NCBI GenBank assembly: GCA_036898135.1 | Contig: CM072523.1 | Span: 34,512,468 to 34,576,467, forward strand | DNA: 64,000 bases | Origin: Oncomelania hupensis | Lineage: Eukaryota > Mollusca > Gastropoda > Littorinimorpha > Pomatiopsidae | Direction of reading: 5' to 3' | Shown: piece after piece, positions 37,101 through 44,042 of the stretch | How the letters are laid out: every line of letters begins with the position of its first letter | Position numbering within the stretch: the stretch's first letter is position 1 | Made by a program: the position numbers and the translations under genes | The notes under the pieces: generated by a model | Seen by the model: only the letters and a program-made list of their open reading frames with translations | Told to the model about the DNA's origin: nothing | Databases searched by the model: none

Positions 37101-37828
37101 GTAACAATGCAATTACAGTATTTCAACCTGTGTGATAAATATTGAAATGCTCTATGTAATAGCATGTTTATCCCAATGCTGTTACATACCATATTTCAAA
37201 CTTTGAGATAACAATTCTAAAAAAAATAAAAAATAAAAATAAAAAGTGGGCGTTGTGGCCAAGTGGGTTAAGGTGGGATTAACATGCCTTGTCCACAGGC
37301 CAGAAACCAATGGCGCCTGACAGGTGTGGGTTCGATCCAGCATCTGGGCATTATGTTTCTCAGAATATTATTTACCTTCGACTCGGTCAACATCTCGGGG
37401 GTTTTCTCCGGGTACTCCGGTTTGCTCCCCTAGCAAAAATTTCAAAATCACAACTAATGTTAGGTAGGCTGGGTTTGGGTGCGCCACAGGCTGCGACTAC
37501 GCTTTCCCCAGGGGAGGCGGCCCAGAATTCCCCTATGGAAAAAGGGACAATAAGGTAAATAAAGTGCCTAACATTTCTTATTCATACTTCCATTTCGATA
37601 CTATTCAACTTTTTCATAAAAAACCAACAAACAAACAAACTAGAAGGGCAAAGCCCATATGACTCACATGCTCCTTGTGGAACTTGCACTATTGAACATG
37701 AAAATGACTGTCCAGAAAGAAAGAAAAATGCATCTTTCTATGCTCTTGCTCTTGAGAGGACCTTGACCTCTGGCCTCCAAACATACTCATGTAATAACAA
37801 ATAAACTACAGCGAAAGTTGTATTATGC

Positions 37829-37859
<31 letters not shown>

Positions 37860-40800
37860 AAAAGAAACAGTAACTTTGACCTTCAGCAACCTTAACCTTG
37901 GGATGATGTTGACCTTCACATGACCTCTCATGCTCATGTATGATCAAATAGCCAAGTCTTGTTGCATACTATGGGTTAAATAGAGCCATTCCGCTGTTTT
38001 GTGTGTATGTTTTTGCAAGAGCTAAAATGACCTTGACGTTCAAGATCAACGCAAAAATGGAACAGAGATCAATCCATCATCTCTAAATACAACAACTTAA
38101 ACTTTATATCGCTCGTAGTTTAGGGTCAAGGTCACTTCAAAGTACCTATACTAACTTACTGGACAGCTCCAGTTTCCTTGACTCTGGAGTGAGGTTGACC
38201 AAATGTGCATGTGCATCAAAGAAACATAGGTTCAATATTAATAAATTGGTAAAAATAAATAAATAAATAAATTAAAAAAGAAGAAGAAATTTTGAACCCC
38301 CTCCCCCCCCCCCCCCCAAAAAAAAAGTTTATTTTGGGACTAACATTTGTTGACCCTCTGATCTTGACCTTGACGTGAAGTCGTGCATTCACTTATCATT
38401 TATGAGGTCTCATGGATATACACAACCTTACCAAGTTTGGGTGTGATAGTTAAAAAAAAGGTTCAGAGATATTAATCCATTTGCAAGTTTTGCATGTCCA
38501 GACAATGGATAGGCAGACTGACGGACGGAATTTTTTTTTAAAATGTCTTATTTGGACTATTTAGGATTTATCTTGCATAATATAGATTTGCAAAAAATCT
38601 GGACATTTATTTATTTATTTTTGCAGAGGGAGGGGTGGGGGTGAGTAGGTCTTCGCGATACAAAGCAAGCCTAGCTTGTGCCTTACAGAAGAACAAGAAG
38701 TCTTGGATAGATGGACAGAGTGCTGCTCTGACCTTTATAACCCATCAGTTCTAGCATGTCCTCAGAATAGAGAAGAAGAAGAAATCCTCCCAAATCTCCG
38801 AGAAGAAGTTGAGGAAGCAGTGCTATCACTGAAGAAGGGGAAGTCAGCGGGAGTGGACAACATACCCGCAGAATTGCTTCAAGCAGGAGGAGAAGCGATG
38901 GTTGATGCTCTCACCATAAGCTGTAACAAGATCTGGCAGAGTGGGGAGTGGCCTACACCATGGACCATGTCGCTTGTCATCACTCTTCCCAAAAAGGGTA
39001 ATCTTCAGGAGTGTCAAAACTACCACACCATCAGCCTCATCAGCCATCCCAGCAAAGTCCTCCTGAAAATAATACTCAACAGGTTGAAACCCCAAGCTCA
39101 ACAAATCATGGCTGAAGAACAAGCAGGATTCATGGCAGGGCGAAATACCACTGAACAGATTTTCAACCTCAGAATAATCTGCGAGAAATACCTACAGCAT
39201 CAACAACATCTATAATCATGTGCTTGTAGACTTCAAGAATGCGTTTGAACAATAGAGTCTGGCATGCGGCTTTGTGGGCAAACATGAGAGTGTGCAACAT
39301 AAGCCCTAGCATTATCGAAGTCATCAAAAGCCTGTATGACTAGGCTACCAGTGCAGTCCTCCACAACAGGGCCATCGGGAAATGGTTCAGAACAACAGTC
39401 GGCGTGCGTCAAGGATGCCTACTTTCCCCAACACTCTTCAACATCTTTCTGGAGCGTATAATGTCAGATGCCCTTGCAGATCATGAAGGAACAGTCAGCT
39501 TAGAGGATAGAGCAATCTGCAACCTCCGTTTTGCAGATGACGTTGATAGATGGGCTGGAGGGGAACAAGAACTTGAACAGCTGGTACAGAGGCTTGACCA
39601 GCAGAGCCCTTGGAATGGAAATAAGTGCAGAGAAAACCAAAATGATGACCAACAACACCAATGGCATTATCACGGACATCAAAGTGGCAGAAGAAGATGG
39701 AGACAGAAAAAGAGGTGGGAAGACAACATTCAAGAATGGACTGGCTTGAAATTGAACGAAGCCATTATGGTCGCTGAATACAGAGAAAGATGGAGTACGC
39801 TGGTTAAACGATCATCTGTTGTGCCCCAATGACCTTCAAGTTATGAGATAGGATAGAAAGGATAGGATAGGAGTACATAGACTCACATTGCAATTCATGT
39901 GAGTCATGTGAATCCTAACTCTATTCATGTGAGTCAACAAAATTATATAGAGGTTTGCTTTCCTGCTTACGGTACATAAGTAGTATTATGATGCTTCACA
40001 TTTAAAGTTCTGACAACAAAGAAATACCACATCTACTTGACAAAAATGACAAACCTGATTAAAAAAATAAAAATTGAGAAGAAAACAGCGTACACAGTAT
40101 ATATATATCTGCTAAAATAGTTTAGTCTTCTAGTACAATCTGCCCATCCCAGGATTAATCAAAATTGTAGAATTCATTTATTGTCATATGAATTAGTCAT
40201 TCAAGGTGGTTGTTAGCAGCAGTTTGACTATTGCAACAAACCAATTTATTATATTATTATATTCATACATGTCTATAACAACACATGAAGTACAAATAAA
40301 TATTGGATTATGCATGTAGGCTCATAGTCAGACCAACAACATTATTTAAAAAAGTGTCTATTTTGCATGTGAATGTGTGTAACTACATAGGAAAGGAACC
40401 TGTATTGAGAATTTTATCATGCAAAACAAATTAATGTCTACCAAACTGACAGTGAAAGCACAGAGGAAGCTGCATAAAGCCCACAAACTCGTTCTAGGTA
40501 GAAGAATATTAAGACGATGAAGAAAAATAATATCATTCTGTACAGGTCTACTGACCCCATCCACTGTGCGCAAGAAATAATCATAACCCACATGCAGCCA
40601 TTATTACCCTAGTGATTCAAAGACACTCAAGTATATACCCAACAAATGGAGGTCCATGATGATAATAAATAAAATAATAAATAAAGATCAATGGAAAATC
40701 ATTAAACAAGGCGACATCCCATTACACTGGACAACACTAAACATCAACAAACCACTCCCATTGTTTTTGAACAAGAAAGTTATATCCTACCCACACACAA

Positions 40801-42389
40801 CCTATAAATGACCCATCCAAGAGTTTAATTTATAAATAATTATTAATGAAAGAATGACCCAGTGAAAAAACACATTCATACGGTACCTATAAAGGTTGAA
40901 AAGACAACTAAAGACAACTAAAGACGGCTAAAGATGGCTAAAGACAACTAAAGACGGCTAAAGACAACTACAGACGGCTAAAGACAACTAAAGACGGCTA
41001 AAGACACCTATGTATAGACAACTAAAGACAACTAAAAGTTGTCTTTAGTTGTCTTTTCGCCCTTTATAGGTACCCCTAAAGACAACTAAAGACAACTGAA
41101 GACGGCTAAAGACACCAGGGGTAGAAATTTTAGAGGGTATACAAGGCTACAAACAATTTAAAGAGCCCAAAAACGCCTGCCATCTTTGAAAGACATTGGC
41201 TATGGCAGAAATTTGTTGCCGCGTAGAAAGTACAATGGATTTTAAAAAATGACAATAATATTTTTCAAGTATATTATAAAAGATAATTGATTTAGATACA
41301 AAGTGAAAGCTGTTCTGAGTGATTGTGTAGTCGGATTTAATGAAAATGCGATGCCCGATTCGAAACTGAGGCTATTGTTGTTTATAGGGTTAGGGTTAGT
41401 TGTCTTTAGTTGTCTATACATAGGTGTCTTTAGCCGTCTTTAGTTGTCTTTAGCCGTTAGCCATCTTTAGTTGTCTCATAGACCAGGAATATATAGACCG
41501 CGCAGTGACGCCATTGGTGTGATGACGCGTCAAGAGTTATGCGACTTGATTGTAACATGTGTGAAAAGGCCTGCTTCAAAGAGCGAAGATCTGATGGAGA
41601 GGGGGGAAAAAAATCGCAGGAGCAGTTACGGTGACCACTGTGCAACTTTGAACTGCACAAATGCACGATTAAAGGCTGCATGCAAGGGGAAGAGTTTTTT
41701 TCGTTTCCCAAAGGAAGAAGAACGGTTAAGTTCTTGAAGAAATTGTAGATCTATTCTGACAGACAAGAATCATGATATGAATGAATTATGATGACCAAGA
41801 CCTGTCAATGAATGGTTGTCAATGATACAAGACGGATTGGAACTAAGGTGATGTTTCGTGTAAGAAACGGTTTGGATTAGCCCAAGGAATTAATAAAGGT
41901 TGTGTGTAGGGTTAGTACTTAGTGATAATTAACTTGAATTTAGTTCAGTATCAATAAAAAGTACGCCTACTCACTACTGTCATTGTCAGTGTCAATAAGC
42001 CACAGTACAACTAAAAAGGGGTGCCCTCTGGCCGTTTGCTGTCATGTATCATCCTCTGTCTAGATCTAGATTTAAAACGATTCTGGTGCACTGCAAAGTC
42101 TTGGTATAAACGTGATTAATGTGATGTTTGTTAAGTAACCCAACTTGATTTGCCGCACTAATTAGCTCACTATTGTCATGTTCTCTGTCTGTAATTCCTC
42201 AACTTCGTATCCTGTTATAATTAAATGAGGTTGTGGCAGAATATTCTAATATAAAATACAGACGCCAACCTTTTATTTTGTCACAAGACTCACTGAATGT
42301 ATTGTCAATTTGAATGAAATATATAGGGTTGATTGCAGGATGGTTTCATTTGTGACCACAGAAAGTTGCCTTGTTCACCTTTTTTTAAA

Positions 42390-42454
<65 letters not shown>

Positions 42455-42633
42455 GACAGAGAGAAGACTGACTGAGAGAGAGAGAGAGTATAATTATTAC
42501 GTACCTAATTATTATGTTGAAATCAATCGAAGCATATTTTTGTAAATAAATGAATTTCCGTGTTCACAACTAGATTTACGTTTCGAATTAGTCAATATCT
42601 TTATTTATATTTCGATCTCCATCTCTTTCTATA

Positions 42634-42692
<59 letters not shown>

Positions 42693-44042
42693 AATTATAC
42701 ACACTAAAACTGCCAATCAATCCGTATGCTGTATAACCCCATACGGAACAAAAAATAAATTACGCATGTATGACACATATTCTAGACTAGTGTGTGGTTT
42801 TTAAAAAAAATATTATTATTATTTTTATTTTAACTCAATTTATCTTATACATACTGTTTATTTCAAGCAACAAAACAATGCAAAAGCCACCTATATCACG
42901 GGTTACAGTTTAGGAAGCGCTCATAACACCCTTACGGTCAAGAGGCAGCAAGTCATAAAAAAATAAACAGATGTGCATAAAAAAAAATTTCTCAAATTTG
43001 AAAAGCCTTATTTCAAACATTTTCAACAGCAAAAGGTGAAAATCGCGGTCTAAAACATTTTTTTTAAATATAATTAAAAAACCCCATATATAGACAAGAG
43101 ACTAAGAACCGAAAGCAAGCCCATGTGAGGTTGAAGGGACGTAACTCCTCCACCGTACATCACTTCTCATAGAGGCGATATCGCGAAGTGATCTCTCTCT
43201 TCTTCCTTTCTCTCTGGTTGTCTTTAGCCGTCTTTAGTTGTCTTTAGTTGTCTTTTCGCCCTTTATAGGTACCGGTCTTTAGTTGTCTTTAGTTGTCTTT
43301 AGAAGTCTTTAGCTGACTTTAGTTGTCTTTAGTTGTCTTTAGCTGTCTTTAGTTGTCTTTAGTTGTATTTTCGACCTTTATAGGTACCCCATTCATACAT
43401 TTAAAATTGAAGCACATATTATATGACATTTAAAAATATAAATAAATAAATAAATAAATAAATAATACAATAGTCAATTAGATATCAAAACATGTAATAC
43501 AAATAAACAATGTACCCATTATATATATATATATATACCCATGTACGTGTACAACATAATAAAGAAGAGTATATCATGCATGTGCATGGTGTATGGACAA
43601 GAACAGAACAGATGTGTATCTAGATCTTAACATTTAAAAAGGCTCAAGAGACAATTACTTACAAAAAGTCTGACCTGATAATATGCAGCAAAAAGCAAAC
43701 ATAATATTTAATGTTACAAAAAGTATGTGTGAGGTGAAAACTTCGTTAAAATAAAGTCCAAACTGTTTGAGTTTCAATTATGTTGTTCTTTTATCAATGA
43801 TGGCACATATGTATCACTCGCACACACTACATACTCGATCATTTTAAACATTTTCCAGAATTAAGTATTACAATTACTCGATAAACTATAAACAAAATAA
43901 TTTGGTTTTATATATATATGTATAATATAATATAATAGTATAAATAAAATCCATCATTATCGTTTTACTGTTTTACTTACTGTGCTTTAAGCTTGACAGA
44001 GAAATCCTCCTTCTTGTTTGTTGATATGTTGAATCCAGACAT
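15849..44042 (-). CDS. ZBBX: ZBBX: B-box zinc-finger domain-containing protein, complete 21-exon gene model
   Basis: Twenty-one exons join without a phase error into 3,216 nt (1,071 residues plus stop). Coordinates, 5' to 3': 44042-43981, 36930-36817, 35186-35090, 34611-34563, 32188-32043, 26905-26810, 26433-26381, 26000-25955, 25690-25447, 25074-24841, 24348-24236, 23873-23779, 23032-22804, 22578-22358, 21738-21524, 20068-19891, 19602-19243, 18930-18623, 16854-16723, 16587-16455, 15939-15849. The N-terminus has the ZBBX signature SVKLKAQN followed by a charged coiled coil (residues 24-60). A B-box zinc finger spans residues 146-188 (C146-x2-C149-x8-C158-x2-C161-x4-C166-x2-C169, H174, H182). 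The remaining ~880 residues are disordered, rich in S, P, R and E, as in the vertebrate protein, which is somewhat shorter. ZBBX is associated with motile cilia; its molecular role is poorly known. The start is the first ATG before the conserved N-terminus. Confidence 0.9.
16455..16587 (-). CDS. ZBBX: ZBBX exon 20
   Basis: Residues 998-1041, Ser/Arg/Asp-rich ([20 protein letters not shown]). Acceptor GGCTGCAG, donor GTGAGT, phase 1 in and 2 out. Confidence 0.85.
16723..16854 (-). CDS. ZBBX: ZBBX exon 19
   Basis: Residues 954-997. Strongly acidic and probably helical ([20 protein letters not shown], then RLEWEL). Acceptor GTCGACAG, donor GTATAC. Confidence 0.85.
16975..17045. repeat. (CT)n/(CA)n simple repeat
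   Basis: Imperfect CTCT and CACA dinucleotide runs in ZBBX intron 18. Confidence 0.85.
17189..18243 (-). mobile_element. Degraded non-LTR retrotransposon fragment (reverse transcriptase and downstream region)
   Basis: Three frame-shifted minus-strand pieces read in order. 18243-18007 ends in a reverse-transcriptase active-site-like block, [17 protein letters not shown] (YVDD in place of YADD). 17998-17672 carries the following RT region, with [18 protein letters not shown] and [16 protein letters not shown]. 17596-17189 holds a C-terminal portion ([20 protein letters not shown]). The breaks and stops show it is dead. The style suggests a LINE of the restriction-like-endonuclease type (R2/NeSL/Hero group), but the clade is uncertain. 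It sits in ZBBX intron 18 in the same orientation as the gene. Confidence 0.7.
18623..18930 (-). CDS. ZBBX: ZBBX exon 18
   Basis: Residues 851-953. Begins with a basic run (REKKKQKA), then [20 protein letters not shown], and continues with alternating acidic and Ser/Arg-rich segments. Acceptor CTGCACAG, donor GTAAGT. Confidence 0.88.
19243..19602 (-). CDS. ZBBX: ZBBX exon 17
   Basis: The longest exon (360 nt), residues 731-850. It has a Pro/Thr/Ser tract with tandem TPAPS units (residues about 755-785), followed by a basic segment ending [13 protein letters not shown]. Acceptor CCGTTGCAG, donor GTAGGA. Confidence 0.85.
19690..19775 (+). repeat. LINE/SINE 3' end with (GAATT)n tail
   Basis: GGATAAATAAAGTTGTTTG is followed by about four TTGAATTGAA-type units (19,752-19,776). 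This is the typical end of a 5'-truncated retroposon, on the plus strand in ZBBX intron 16. Confidence 0.65.
19891..20068 (-). CDS. ZBBX: ZBBX exon 16
   Basis: Residues 672-730, containing [18 protein letters not shown] and [16 protein letters not shown]. The donor GTAGGT at 19,890 is required by frame: reading on meets an in-frame TAG after two more codons. Confidence 0.82.
20149..20335 (+). repeat. Dispersed ~190-bp repeat, copy 2
   Basis: Inverse copy of the repeat at 12,361-12,560, preceded by a (TTAG)n run near 20,138-20,152. It lies in ZBBX intron 15. Confidence 0.8.
20852..21007 (+). mobile_element. 5'-truncated RTE-like LINE 3' end with (GGATA)n tail
   Basis: Matches the last ~155 bp of the longer copy at 28,109-31,431: the GGACAACATCCGAGAATGG phrase, a frame related to EDNIREWTG and AEDRERW, and a tail of about six GGATA units (20,979-21,007). 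Confidence 0.85.
21524..21738 (-). CDS. ZBBX: ZBBX exon 15
   Basis: Residues 600-671, including [19 protein letters not shown] and a [14 protein letters not shown] tract. Acceptor TGTCTACAG, donor GTGAGC. Confidence 0.87.
22358..22578 (-). CDS. ZBBX: ZBBX exon 14
   Basis: Residues 527-599, proline-rich ([15 protein letters not shown]) then Ser/Arg-rich. Two phase-compatible donors exist six bases apart (GTCAGT ending the exon at 22,358, GTTTGG ending it at 22,364). The first is the better match. Acceptor AAACAG. Confidence 0.82.
22804..23032 (-). CDS. ZBBX: ZBBX exon 13
   Basis: Residues 450-526, charged, with [20 protein letters not shown] and a His/Asn-rich end ([14 protein letters not shown]). 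Acceptor ATTTTCAG, donor GTTGGT. Confidence 0.87.
23336..23700 (-). mobile_element. 5'-truncated RTE-like LINE 3' end, inverse orientation
   Basis: Minus-strand frame [20 protein letters not shown], then [21 protein letters not shown], ending in (GGATA)n read on the minus strand (23,336-23,362). It belongs to the same family as the copies at 20.9, 28.1-31.4 and 38.7-39.9 kb and lies in ZBBX intron 12. Confidence 0.88.
23779..23873 (-). CDS. ZBBX: ZBBX exon 12
   Basis: Residues 419-449, with [20 protein letters not shown]. Acceptor TTTACAG, donor GTCAGT. Confidence 0.88.
24021..24095 (-). repeat. Retroposon 3' end with (ATT)n tail
   Basis: On the minus strand GCACTTTGAGCTTG leads through TGGGAATCACGCTGTATAAA into (ATT)n, the usual end of mollusc SINE/LINE families. 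Confidence 0.6.
24236..24348 (-). CDS. ZBBX: ZBBX exon 11
   Basis: Residues 381-418: a conserved-looking block [18 protein letters not shown], then [11 protein letters not shown]. Acceptor TCTACAG, donor GTGAGT. Confidence 0.88.
24841..25074 (-). CDS. ZBBX: ZBBX exon 10
   Basis: Residues 303-380, containing [18 protein letters not shown], the best-conserved segment outside the B-box and N-terminus by appearance. Acceptor TCCAACAG, donor GTTTGA (weak). Confidence 0.85.
25447..25690 (-). CDS. ZBBX: ZBBX exon 9
   Basis: Residues 222-302, with [20 protein letters not shown], a short amphipathic helix with a Trp. The donor GTGGGT at 25,446 is fixed by the frame of exon 10. The acceptor ATTTCAG lies directly against a (GAT)n microsatellite. 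Confidence 0.85.
25693..25800. repeat. (ATC)n trinucleotide microsatellite
   Basis: About 105 bp of ATC units with single AATC and ATT interruptions. It makes up nearly half of ZBBX intron 8. Confidence 0.95.
25955..26000 (-). CDS. ZBBX: ZBBX exon 8
   Basis: A 46-nt exon, residues 206-221 ([16 protein letters not shown]). Acceptor CATTTCAG, donor GTAAAC. Confidence 0.85.
26381..26433 (-). CDS. ZBBX: ZBBX exon 7
   Basis: A 53-nt exon, residues 189-205 ([17 protein letters not shown]), just after the B-box. Acceptor CATTGCAG, donor GTAAGC. Confidence 0.85.
26810..26905 (-). CDS. ZBBX: ZBBX exon 6 (second half of the B-box)
   Basis: Residues 157-188 carry C158, C161, C166, C169, H174 and H182 of the B-box ([17 protein letters not shown], then LKGALKRH). 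Acceptor TGTTTCAG, donor GTAAGT. Confidence 0.93.
27150..27205. repeat. (AAT)n microsatellite
   Basis: About 50 bp of AAT units with few interruptions, in ZBBX intron 5. Confidence 0.9.
27327..31966. mobile_element. Unclassified DNA transposon with ~37-bp TIRs and about 10 internal motif copies, split by a LINE
   Basis: Left AATTCTGCCGTGA then TGACAAAACCGAGCAAGTCC (from 27,327) is mirrored at the right end (31,925-31,966) with three differences. Inside, the word TGACAAAACCAAGYAAGTC recurs in both orientations at about 27,338, 27,521, 27,574, 27,596, 27,645, 27,669, 27,717, 31,666, 31,758 and 31,925. About 1.3 kb remains after removing the LINE inserted at 28,109-31,431. No reading frame for a transposase and no unambiguous target-site duplication were found. 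It lies in ZBBX intron 5. Confidence 0.7.
28109..31431 (+). mobile_element. RTE-like LINE, near full length, frame-shifted (endonuclease and reverse transcriptase)
   Basis: From a 5' end with CCCGGCGTGTCGTAAGAGGC to a (GGATA)n tail. In order: an apurinic-type endonuclease ([20 protein letters not shown] near 28,500; QGDWNAKVG near 28,912; GSDHDLL near 29,218), a linker, then a reverse transcriptase (KKGKSAGV near 29,925; [20 protein letters not shown] near 30,210; [10 protein letters not shown] near 30,490; FADD active site at 30,619-30,630) and the C-terminal [17 protein letters not shown] basic motif near 31,250. The frame is broken near 28,700, 29,110, 29,288, 30,090 and 30,940, so the copy is inactive. 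RTE/BovB-like is inferred from domain order and the microsatellite tail. Confidence 0.85.
32043..32188 (-). CDS. ZBBX: ZBBX exon 5 (first half of the B-box)
   Basis: Residues 108-156, ending [14 protein letters not shown], which supplies C146 and C149 of the B-box. Acceptor TTTTTTCAG, donor GTAAGT, phase 1 in and 0 out. Confidence 0.93.
32983..33298. repeat. (GA)n-rich microsatellite block
   Basis: GA runs at 32,983-33,014, 33,061-33,104 and 33,191-33,298, including GGGA tetramers. The phrase TTAGGGAGTGGTGCAAA or similar recurs between the runs (about 33,046 and 33,172), a local duplication. Confidence 0.9.
33469..34020 (-). mobile_element. LINE C-terminal fragment with zinc-binding RT-associated (zf-RVT-like) domain
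   Basis: A single open frame of 183 codons ends at 33,469. It has the zf-RVT pattern [20 protein letters not shown] then DDLRDKY, common at the C-terminus of non-LTR retrotransposon polyproteins. Upstream reverse-transcriptase sequence is missing. It is bounded by (GA)n tracts on both sides and lies in ZBBX intron 4 in the gene's orientation. Confidence 0.75.
34062..34118. repeat. (GA)n microsatellite
   Basis: An uninterrupted GA run of about 55 bp. Confidence 0.95.
34563..34611 (-). CDS. ZBBX: ZBBX exon 4
   Basis: A 49-nt exon, residues 92-107 ([16 protein letters not shown]), basic. Acceptor CCTTTCAG, donor GTGAGT. Confidence 0.85.
34800..34921 (+). repeat. SINE 3' portion with (AAAT)n tail
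   Basis: GCCAGCGCCTTGAGCAGC, then AAAAGCGCTATATAAG, then (AAAT)n. This is the shared 3' end of several invertebrate tRNA-derived SINEs. The tRNA-like head is not recognisable. Confidence 0.65.
35090..35186 (-). CDS. ZBBX: ZBBX exon 3
   Basis: Residues 59-91, with [18 protein letters not shown] and [14 protein letters not shown]. Acceptor TTATTAAG, donor GTAACC. Confidence 0.88.
35432..36568 (-). mobile_element. hAT-type element, 1,137 bp, TIR CAGACCTGGGTACCT, keeping the transposase C-terminus
   Basis: Both ends share CAGACCTGGGTACCT, and the repeat extends to about 26 bp with two mismatches. TTAATA abuts each end (35,426-35,431 and 36,569-36,574). The minus strand encodes the hAT C-terminal dimerisation region: [17 protein letters not shown], then [16 protein letters not shown] (35,725-36,222), with a shifted frame upstream (36,186-36,401). 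The catalytic domain is deleted. Subterminal AATACGG words resemble those of the MITE at 7,925. It is inserted in ZBBX intron 2. Confidence 0.88.
36817..36930 (-). CDS. ZBBX: ZBBX exon 2 (coiled coil)
   Basis: Residues 21-58: [20 protein letters not shown] then [18 protein letters not shown], a heptad-like coiled coil. Phase 2 in and 2 out. Acceptor TTGTGCAG, donor GTAAGT. Confidence 0.92.
36995..37090. repeat. G-rich minisatellite (GGTGGGG units)
   Basis: Plus strand is G-rich with repeated GGGGTGGGTGGTGGAGGT-type units. On the ZBBX strand it is C-rich and lies just upstream of the exon 2 acceptor. Confidence 0.9.
37249..37560 (+). mobile_element. tRNA-derived SINE, full-length looking
   Basis: An A-box-like TGGCCAAGTGG at 37,256-37,266 and a B-box GGTTCGATCC at 37,329-37,338 form a Pol III promoter with tRNA-Leu/Ser-like style. 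A body with CGGGGGTTTTCTCCGGGTAC and related phrases follows, ending in GGTAAATAAAG. It is in ZBBX intron 1. Confidence 0.82.
37829..37863. repeat. Homopolymer C/A tract
   Basis: About 20 C followed by about 14 A. A similar C/A run lies at about 38,300-38,325. Confidence 0.9.
38676..39873 (+). mobile_element. RTE-like LINE fragment (reverse transcriptase) with internal deletion
   Basis: Starts at [20 protein letters not shown] and runs through the RT ([34 protein letters not shown] near 39,407; FADD near 39,529). After the [10 protein letters not shown] region it jumps directly to the C-terminal [13 protein letters not shown] equivalent and a short (GGATA)n tail. About 400 bp is therefore missing relative to the copy at 28.1 kb. 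It is frame-shifted at about 39,215-39,400. Confidence 0.85.
41471..41737 (+). CDS. THAP-type zinc-finger N-terminus (partial) inside the Mutator-like element
   Basis: An 88-codon frame holds [12 protein letters not shown], then [14 protein letters not shown]. This is the beginning of a THAP domain: a C-x4-C pair followed by the FFRFP block. The second half (W, the later Cys and His, and AVPTIF-like end) is missing from this frame. The frame stops shortly after a possible donor (ACG|GTTAAG, 41,724), so it could be a first exon or a captured exon fragment. THAP domains bind DNA and occur in P-element-type transposases and in host transcription factors. No downstream THAP exon was found within the element. 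The true start codon is uncertain. Confidence 0.6.
   Translation: MSHRPGIYRPRSDAIGVMTRQELCDLIVTCVKRPASKSEDLMERGEKNRRSSYGDHCATLNCTNARLKAACKGKSFFRFPKEEERLSS
42394..42490. repeat. (GA)n microsatellite
   Basis: A GA run with CAGA and CTGA interruptions at its 3' side. Confidence 0.95.
42635..42690. repeat. (CA)n microsatellite
   Basis: About 25 CA units. Confidence 0.95.
43981..44042 (-). CDS. ZBBX: ZBBX exon 1 (start codon)
   Basis: ATG at 44,042-44,040. Encodes residues 1-20 ([20 protein letters not shown]). The SVKLKA motif matches the conserved N-terminus of ZBBX. Donor GTAAGT, phase 2. Intron 1 is 7.05 kb. Confidence 0.9.

Larger units (their letters stand above)
40882..43388. mobile_element. 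Mutator-like foldback element, 2.5 kb, 9-bp duplication CATTCATAC, TIRs built of GTCTTTAGTT repeats
   Basis: CATTCATAC flanks both sides (40,873-40,881 and 43,390-43,398). Both ends begin GGTACCTATAAAGG and continue as tandem arrays of a ~10-11-bp unit (ACTAAAGACA, variant GCTAAAGACG), about 190 bp on the left and 180 bp on the right in inverse orientation. Extra inward or tandem copies of the terminus occur at 41,060-41,073 and 43,260-43,274, and a further array lies at 41,398-41,478. The 9-bp duplication and long TIRs fit the Mutator superfamily or a foldback derivative. No MuDR transposase is seen. The interior carries a THAP-domain ORF and two microsatellites. It is in ZBBX intron 1. Confidence 0.8.

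Noticed and set aside
40882..41110. Regular repeats suggestive of a CRISPR array
   Set aside because: Units are contiguous 10-11-bp tandem repeats without unique spacers, in a eukaryotic intron, and part of a transposon terminus.
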